From positions 4,278,001 through 4,342,000 of the forward strand of contig NC_087107.1 in assembly GCF_963855985.1 (NCBI RefSeq): 64,000 nt of DNA, read 5' to 3'. Source of the DNA: Ostrinia nubilalis. Its lineage: Eukaryota; Arthropoda; Insecta; Lepidoptera; Crambidae. Position numbers and translations under genes: made by a program. Below the pieces are notes generated by a model. It did not search any database. It had not been told where the DNA came from and was given only the letters and a program-made list of their open reading frames with translations. Positions 56,819 through 64,000 of this stretch are shown piece after piece. Positions within the stretch are counted from its first letter, which is position 1. Every line of letters begins with the position of its first letter.

Positions 56819-59800
56819 TGTAATAATAAAATAGTTGAGCTATCCATTTATCTTATTTCACCCAACATTTATTATTAAATAGGTACCTAAATAATAAGCA
56901 AACGTTAACATTGAGAAGGTCGAATTAAAAGAAAATAATTGACCAAAGCAAGTTTTTGCGCTAAAATATTTATCAAACAGAAAGCAAAAACAATGGACGA
57001 ATGGCTATCATTAATTTTAATGAGTAACCAATGCGTAATATTTGTCCTGGAAATTATAGAAAAAACTAATCAAAACATTGAATTATAATATTATTATGTC
57101 TAATGTCAATAATTCTAGAAGTAAATAATGTCTATTATTACCTTTATTGACACATTAATACATTATTTAATAATCAACTTTTAGTTTTGATCTGGAGTAT
57201 AGTATGCTTTTAGCACCAAAATGAACCACAAATAAGAAGGATGACATATAAATAATTTGTTATGTTTAACTTGTACAACATTTATTGAAATCGTATGAAT
57301 AATACTTTTTATATGTTTTGATTTTAAAGTTAATAATGTTATTTGCAAACATTAACAGACAAGCAAAATTAATCAATAAATGCTTAACATTATTTATTTC
57401 TGTTGTCTTCGCCGACAGAATGGTTGACTCATGGCTCATGATGAGCAAACTCGGGACCGAATCCTGTTCCTATGAATAACAATATTTTCCCATGCTACTA
57501 GTGATGCTACTCGATAGATTGATTTTGTATCGATAGATCGGTAATATTGAGCTCTAGTACATAACTTTCTTTTGCTTGTACTTTTGTGGTATTTCGCAAA
57601 AGATCGAGGTTCTTGAACGTACATTCATGAGAATCTCAATTATTTGTTTTTTGATTAAATGTGATTAAAGTCCAAAGTCTAATAATAGATGAAATTAATT
57701 TACAACGACTGTACAAAATCTGATCAAACTCTGAAAAATTATGTGAAAAGTTAATATATTTATACGCATGTACAACACAGTTCACGTAAGTACTATAGGT
57801 TTGTTAGGATGGTTCCCGCAGAAATACATCTGCTTATTTTGGCTATTGGACAACTTGTAAATTATCTACCTACATAAAATTTGTTAATTTCTCATGTAAG
57901 TGACTGTAATGTTTTTAATGAGAAATAAATGTTCTTTAAACCTAAAAGTTCATACAGCGGTGATTTTTTTACATAATTTCAAGCGACTATACGAGCAGAA
58001 ACGGGTTTAGAAGCCATGTTGATAGATTCAAAATTCAAGATGGGAAAATCTATGTTTATTAGCTCGATATCTCAACTATCGATATAGTGGTATCACTACT
58101 CTAACTTAAGAAGCTGATCTAATCGCGTATTATGATTATAACTCGTTAATACTACAGATATAGTTAATTACGTCGTAGATTATAATTATGGGAATAAAAC
58201 ATTGATCAAACTCTTTTTTATTTTTAAATGAAATTAAATAGATGTTTGAAACCTGTAATTAGTGTTAGAATGTTGTAATAAATTAGGTGTAAGTTTATGA
58301 CAAAATTTCATGATTACTGTAAAACTTCTGTGTTTTTAAATGAATATGTCTTTATTTTTACTCAAAAGGTCAGTACTTATTAACATTTTTTGAAGCTAAT
58401 TAATTATTAGTTGGTTTTCAACTAAAAATCTAAAATATAGCTGCTATAAAATTGACCCGAGCGATGGTTTATTCTTAAACTGAACCAAACATTTTAATCG
58501 ATCGCATCCCACAATAAGTCACAAAATCGCCCATCGATACAACTTCGTAATTATTTCAAAGAAGCTATTGACGTCCGGTCTCATTGTGATGCATCAGAGA
58601 AAAGGAATCACATGCAAAAGGAAAACAAACAAAAACAAAAGATGCGCCCGCGTACGCAAAGATCTCGGTCAGGCGCGCTCCGACTTCTTTTGTTCTCGAA
58701 TCAGCCAGTGTTCGAATCTAGATGCCGTTTTTTCCATTTCTTCTTTTTTCAAGTTTTTTCTTTACTGTCCCACAGCGGCCAGTCTTTTTAAAAAATAAAA
58801 ACCCCGGTGGCTTATGGCTCCCCATTGATATGCGACGTTCGAATTGAAATTCAAATATTTGCTTGCGTATTCTCTTTGTTTCTTTTCGAATTTTGAATTT
58901 ATGTTATTCCAAAAAGTTTCGATGTTATAATATTATATTCTGCGATGTCCTCATGTAATGATATGGCACGTGTAATTTATCTATGGAAATGGTGTAAATG
59001 TGTCTGATAAACGTTGGAACCTGTTTTTAAAGACGAGTACAGGTATTTGGTCCACAAAATTTAATTGCATTTCACGGAACCGGGGTCAGGGGGCAGCATC
59101 GGGCATTTATTTGTAGCCGTTCCAAAGAGTGGCTACGACCAGTTTTTTAATTGAACTAACATGGAATGGTATCGGGACATGAATTAAACTGGAATAGACT
59201 TGCGGATCTATCAATAATGAATACTTATTATTTTAGCTCACACCTAAGTAAAAAAGAAAGTTCAAACAAATACAGGTCTTGTTTGTTTTGTCGGGCTTGA
59301 AATTAAATAATATCGATGAACCTAACTCTTGCGATTGATTTAGGTATTCGTTTTATACTCAACGGTTCCTAGAGAAAAAAATAGTACTAAGTATTATAGT
59401 GTTTTTAGTTTTCCTATTGACGACATCGAAAAATAAAAAAATGTGCTATGTTTCCGTTGCAAAATAGCATCTATTACAACCATATATTAAGATGCTACAG
59501 TGTAATTTTCATGGAATGTTAATATATTTAAATTAACTGTGCTGTTAAATAGCTAACAAATTAGCTATACGTAACACATGGAATGATTCCACATTAGAAG
59601 TGTTAAGTTTTAATTAGTATCATTAGTTAGCCAGCCGGCTTAGATATCTTTGGTATTTGTATCTTCAAACAAACTAGTAGACCTCTTAAATTATTTTTTA
59701 AGACTTTTCGAGTATAAATACCATTTATGGAAATGACACATCGCTGAACGAGAATTGAATTTTTGACGAAAATTGTGATTAACTCTTGCAAAGTGAGACG

Positions 59801-60026
59801 ACCGTTTGGCCGATGGACTGATGACCTGTTAAAAAGTTAGGGAACAATTAAATTCCAGTGTATAATAATTATCGAAATTCATCGTAATCAAATGAGGCTT
59901 TTCTGTAAATATGACTTAGTCCATAGTACTAACATAATTAAAATAAATTCTAGTTAATTATAAAGTGTAAGAATGAAAAAATGTAGAACTGTATTAAATT
60001 GTATTTTGTTCAGCCCTAAGCAAAAT
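56819..60026. other. Stretch without recognised gene
   Basis: AT-rich. A GC-richer patch at 58600-58700 with a 76-codon frame (58568-58798, basic N-terminal half) has no known family. Nothing else recognised. Confidence 0.4.
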
Positions 60027-60034
60027 ACAATAAA

Positions 60035-60364
60035 CCGCCTCTGTGGTCCAGTGGTAAGACCACCTGCTTCAGACGCAGAGGTCCCGGGTTCGATTCCCAG
60101 TGGGGGCAGATTTTTCTGTTCGGTTTGGTTGGTGGTAGGGCTTGTTCTAAGTCTGCCTGGCTAGCAACCACCATCTTATCTAAGTCTGTCGCCATAACAA
60201 CAATGTTAACAGCATTGTTGTGTTCCGGCAGTTAGAGGTAAGATAGCCAGTTCCTCCGTGGTTGAGGATTCCGGGTGAAGCTCGCTTCCACCTTCGGCCT
60301 GATCGTCACTTACCATCAGGTGAGATACAGGCCAAGAGCTTCCTCGTCGTGGATAAAAAAAAAA
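60035..60364 (+). mobile_element. Full-length tRNA-derived SINE (family 1), best copy
   Basis: A box TGGTCCAGTGG (60044-60054) and B box GGTTCGATTCC (60087-60097) in a tRNA-like head. The body has GTTCGGTTTGGTTGGTGGT, the hairpin ACAACAATG...GCATTGTTGTG, AGAGGTAAGATAGCCAGTTC and GAAGCTCGCTTCCACCTTCG, then an A tail. ACAATAAA at 60027-60034 and 60364-60371 is the target duplication (the right copy overlaps the A tail). Non-coding; transcribed by RNA polymerase III if active. Confidence 0.93.
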
Positions 60365-60371
60365 CAATAAA

Positions 60372-60959
60372 AAACCTTAAGGTTCTAATATTTTTTTTCA
60401 AGCCTGTGCAAATCACACAAAATCAGAATTAACGATACAAACATGATATTTCACATTGGATTTGTTTCATAGAAAGCATAACCTACAAGCCACGGGCCTA
60501 ACAAAAGGAAGACGAGACAAATGACAACATTACCATCTTTGACGTCACGTCTCACAAACCATACAAAGCCATTCATACACGTCATACACTATAAAATGGA
60601 TAGTATAATAGGTGAGTTTATCCTTGAATATTGTAATTATATGGTGCATATTGTAAACATGCAACGCTGACTTACAATTCGCGAGCAGAATTGCATAAGT
60701 TATTAGTTGATGTTGCTATAACTATTTCGTTTCGGCACTTCAATATTTATGCGCCATTTTGTGAATAAGATACACCGGTAAAAATATACTGAAAGGAAAA
60801 CTGAACTCTCTCAATGATTACTTGCTCATCCTTTTAGGCGTGGACAATTTAGTGTCAATATCGTTCTTATTTGCTCAATTTGTTGCAGTTTATACTTTGA
60901 AACAATATGTAATCCAATTACCGTTTTAGAAGTTAAACTATTTAAGCTCCTTACGGACT
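60372..60959. other. Stretch without recognised gene
   Basis: Nothing recognised. Confidence 0.4.
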
Positions 60960-61140
60960 AAGAATCTTTTTTTCCAGCACTAACCGGAGTTATCCCATCT
61001 TTCATTTCTGTATAGCCAGGATTTACGGTTTGGGAGCTAAAGAATCCCAACCATCTGATATTGAGTAATCCCGGGGGATAGCTTTTGTCTGGTAAGAGAC
61101 TGTCTTGCCCAGCATTGGGACCTAAAGGGTCCACAAAACT
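60960..61140 (+). repeat. Dispersed repeat remnant of unknown class
   Basis: TTCTGTATAGCCAGGATTTA, CGGTTTGGGAGCTAAAGAAT and CCCAACCATCTGATATTGAG resemble parts of the copies at 39330 and 40125. The 64-codon minus-strand frame here is not convincing. Confidence 0.4.
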
Positions 61141-62024
61141 ATCCTCAATCATTTAGCCCACTCATACAAAGAAAAACAAAAGAAAACGCCCATTTCTAAA
61201 ACTCTATAAACAATTCAAAAAGCTCGAACTTTAGGTGTAAACTATCTTTCAAAAATAATCAGACAAGTAACTAACTGACTGCTAAACTTAATGACAGTTA
61301 TCGGACGAATCTACATCCGGTTAGCGACCGGTTTGCGAGGAGATTTCGACTAAGCGCTCTAGTTCTTACGAGTAATCCACGATTTGGATATGACTAATTC
61401 ATTGGTGTATTAAATGTTATTGAAAGCCTTCTTTAGGTTTTGTTTTTTATTTTTAGCTTTATTGATTTGGACTGCGAACGTCAGCCGCGTTTGTGGGTTT
61501 GAATCCGGGTGGGAGCAAATATTAATTTGATTAGCATGAACATTATTATACCCCAATATTTTCAGTTATATTTTTTTTGCAAGATAAAACCCAAGATTAC
61601 ATCTACATAACTACATACCAATACGTACGGACTAACTCTGCTTAGTATGAGGCTTTTATTTATGAAAATTCAGTAGTAATATAAAGCCACAATCTTTTTA
61701 TTTAGTATATTGACAACGAAAAGATGTGGAAAAGAGCTTTTTCAATACTAGAAGCTACAGATACAGTACTGCCAGGCCATACCGTAAAGATATTCTATAT
61801 CTAATATCTTTGTCAGTTTGTATATCTAACTAAAACATTATTCACAGTTATATTGGTGTGAATCAGACATAATATTTTTAATTATGTCATGTGTGATACA
61901 TCTTAAAATTATATTTGAAAAATATACAGTAATCCTAGTGAGTCAAATTTGACCTATAAAGATGACCCCAAAATTATTCAGCAGTACGAGCACAACTACC
62001 TAAAGCCCTGTTGTATTGTAACAA
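61141..62024. other. Stretch with only a weak tRNA-like remnant
   Basis: GTGGGTTTGAATCCGGGTGG at about 61491-61510 resembles a decayed SINE B box. Nothing else recognised. Confidence 0.35.
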
Positions 62025-62165
62025 AGCTACAATATAATTTGGTAGACTCAATTTCATCACAACTATTTTAAGGATTTTGTAAGTATTAAGGTAAAGCTAC
62101 ATAGAATATAATTTGACAGACTCAATTTCGTCCCAACTATTTTAAGGCTTTTGTAAGCATGAAGG
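62025..62165 (+). repeat. Tandem duplication, two units of about 70 bp
   Basis: ATATAATTTGGTAGACTCAA / ATATAATTTGACAGACTCAA, CAACTATTTTAAGG and TTTTGTAAG occur in both units (62025-62093 and 62094-62165), with several substitutions. Confidence 0.88.
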
Positions 62166-62267
62166 TACATAATTTTTATTTTTATTTTACTTGAATCCAA
62201 TATTTATAGCCGACGATTCAATTCGGACAATTTCATGTGGAAACTTACTAGGTACATTCGTTCTCTT

Positions 62268-62338
62268 GCGACGACAGTGTGACATCTCCTACATAATATG
62301 TTAATCTAATAATTAAAGATGTCACAGTGTCGTAGCAA
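62268..62338. repeat. Imperfect palindrome
   Basis: ACGACAGTGTGACATCT pairs with AGATGTCACAGTGTCGT around an AT-rich centre. Possibly a small MITE. Confidence 0.6.
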
Positions 62339-62736
62339 ATTGACGATAAATTCCAGCTTACATTTTCTCTGACAATGTGTAAACGTTAGGTAGAGTAGTT
62401 ACTGAATAAAATGTGACAGACAAAAAAACTTCACAGCGGAACCATTGCGAACACCGAGAACGGTATATTGAAGAAGCAAAGAAAATCAATTTTGATGGAT
62501 TAATACAACTAAATCATGGAATGCCTCACTTCACGAAAATCAAGTCAATCTACTTAATCTCTGACTAATTTGTCTAATATAGACAATGTACCTAATCTAC
62601 GTCGATTTCGATTCTTTAAAGTCACTTACGATTCCTGTTTAGTTAACTTACGGACATAGCGAAACGATCAAGAATGTGATACCTTGTACCTATAACGAAT
62701 TTAGTCGAGAGGCATCTGTGTATTTATTTATAATTT

Positions 62737-62952
62737 AATGAGGGCTATCGTTTTAGCGCTCACCAGTTGGCGCCACTGTAGAGTAAGGTCCTGTCACTTG
62801 CTAGTAGCGAGGACAGTGGCGCCGGCTGGTGAGCGCTAAAGTGGTAGGAGGACTATCGCATTTGCACTCATCAAGATGGCGCCACTGTAGAGTAAGGTGC
62901 TGTCAATCGCCAGGGGTGCCAACTGTTAAGTATAAAAACGATAGCCCTCATT
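62737..62952. mobile_element. MITE with outer inverted ends and an inner palindrome
   Basis: AATGAGGGCTATCGTTTT (62737-62754) pairs exactly with AAAACGATAGCCCTCATT (62935-62952). Inside, TAGCGCTCACCAGTTGGCGC pairs with GCGCCGGCTGGTGAGCGCTA. TGGCGCCACTGTAGAGTAAG also occurs twice as a direct repeat. Non-coding. Confidence 0.85.
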
Positions 62953-63102
62953 GGTAATTTTGCTTTGATTAAGAAAGGGAAAAAGGTAGAGCACGCCAAA
63001 CTTTCAGCCTTTTAAATTTATGTTGCGGCAGCAAATACTGTAGCATTTATTTAGTCGTAATTAGATGCGATTTTGCAATAAAGTCTTAAGTACAGTCTGA
63101 TA

Positions 63103-63215
63103 TTCAAATTTAAAATTCAAATATTTTATTCAGTACAGAGGCCCTTTCCAGGGCAGTTATACACGTCCCAAATATACATAGCTTGCCCTACCACCACCAC
63201 CATCACCTCCACCTA
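63103..63215 (-). mobile_element. LINE 3' end fragment ('GGCCCTTTCCAGGGC' tail)
   Basis: TTTAAAATTCAAATATTTTA, then TTCAGTACAGAGGCCCTTTC, CAGGGCAGTTATACACGTCC and a CCACCACCACCATCACC run. It matches the shorter copy at 7338. Orientation is inferred from the TTCAAAT tail. Confidence 0.55.
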
Positions 63216-63434
63216 TTATCATATCATGGTATCCCATGAAATATGCAACTATGCTTGTTCTGGTCTATTAGATTCCAAGAAAAATCTTTACTCTTGCGAT
63301 AGGTACAGATGGTTGTCTTAATATATGATGACGTAATTTGGATGGAAATAGGTAATGTTTGTGTTTTCTAGGAATCTAAAAAACTTATTAAATGTCGACT
63401 AGAGGTCAAGTTCAAAAAGAGTATTTTTGAACCA

Positions 63435-63560
63435 CTAAGGCTGGGTTGTACCATCTTACTTTAACTTTGACAAATGTCAAAAATCTGTCAAAATCCATAC
63501 AAAATACACCGGTTATTGTTGTAGTCACGGTTAAAATTGTGTGGTGCAACTCAGCCTTAG
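63435..63560 (+). mobile_element. MITE, 'GGCTGGGTTGCACCA' family, copy 4
   Basis: CTAAGGCTGGGTTGTACCAT at the left and GTGGTGCAACTCAGCCTTAG at the right, with TTTGACAAATGTCAAAAATC inside. The 64-codon frame over it is a shadow. Confidence 0.87.
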
Positions 63561-64000
63561 ATTCTAATTCGTATACGAAATTGCACAAATTGTAAATGCA
63601 TTCCATACATCTTGTGTTGACGGAGATCTAATGTATTTCAAAAATATACCTTTAATCTAAGTACGAGTAGTTTTTTCTGGTGGTCAATATCATTAGTTTG
63701 TTACCTGGTAAGCACCGTTGCTAGGTAGAGTAAGCATTACAACTGAAGGATGTCATGGTACGTACAATTGCATGGTGGAGTAGACATTTTCAGAAAATTG
63801 GATGTGGCCTTACATGTAGGTACCTTTACGACTAGGTATAGGATAATTATGTCAAGAACATAAAATATTATAGCTGGTAGATGTCGTATGAGAACTTTTA
63901 CTTCGGAGCAGTAACATTAAGTATGTTTCCTAATATGTACTTTAGTATAAATTAATCATCATAGTTGTATTACATAGCACAAATCAAGAAATATTAAACA

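Noticed and set aside
1..64000. CRISPR array, bacterial operon or prophage
   Set aside because: No spaced identical repeats of the right form, no ribosome-binding sites or gene clusters; the content is clearly insect nuclear DNA.

Overview
This window looks like part of a lepidopteran (moth or butterfly) nuclear genome. It is AT-rich, has almost no long reading frames, and is packed with small repeats typical of Lepidoptera: short Helitrons with a GC hairpin and a CTAGT end, tRNA-headed SINEs, retrotransposon 3' ends with TGA/ATG-repeat tails, and many palindromic MITEs. No bacterial-type operon, CRISPR array, rRNA gene or functional tRNA gene was seen.

The only host gene I recognise is on the minus strand: dysfusion (dys), the insect Npas4-type bHLH-PAS transcription factor. 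Its bHLH exon is at 26309-26490. A likely start-codon exon is at 51017-51131, and the two join in phase across an intron of about 24.5 kb. The start-codon exon is tandemly duplicated; the second copy (50895-50996) has lost the ATG and carries a frameshift. No PAS-domain exon was found, so the rest of the gene probably lies beyond the left edge, and much of the window is probably dys intron plus upstream sequence.

Layout. 1-2100: 5' part of a non-LTR retrotransposon on the minus strand (intact ORF1 with PHD-like finger, coiled coil and FP-like domain; start of the ORF2 endonuclease). 2400-4260: a Helitron and several MITEs, including a nested pair and a hAT-like element. 5170-7500: retrotransposon 3' ends, a degenerate SWIM zinc-finger gene lying between an 18-bp inverted pair, and a SINE fragment. 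7500-13000: mostly unrecognised AT-rich DNA with one MITE and a local duplication. 13370-14797: a long fold-back element with arms of about 600 bp. 15570-26300: Helitron, SINE and MITEs. 26309-26490: dys bHLH exon. 28915-29692: a three-unit tandem array with an insertion whose empty site is visible in the sister units. 36824-37094: a second SINE family. 43240-44182: a Helitron split by a palindromic transposon. 47590-49720: a decayed satellite-like array split by another repeat. 50895-51131: duplicated dys 5' exon. 53482-64000: retrotransposon debris, SINEs and MITEs.

Nothing in the window forms an operon or pathway. The biology is one developmental regulator with very large introns shaped by transposons. 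The items most worth following up are the duplicated dys start exon, the long fold-back, the SWIM pseudogene between inverted repeats, and the Helitron flanked by a perfect 32-bp repeat.
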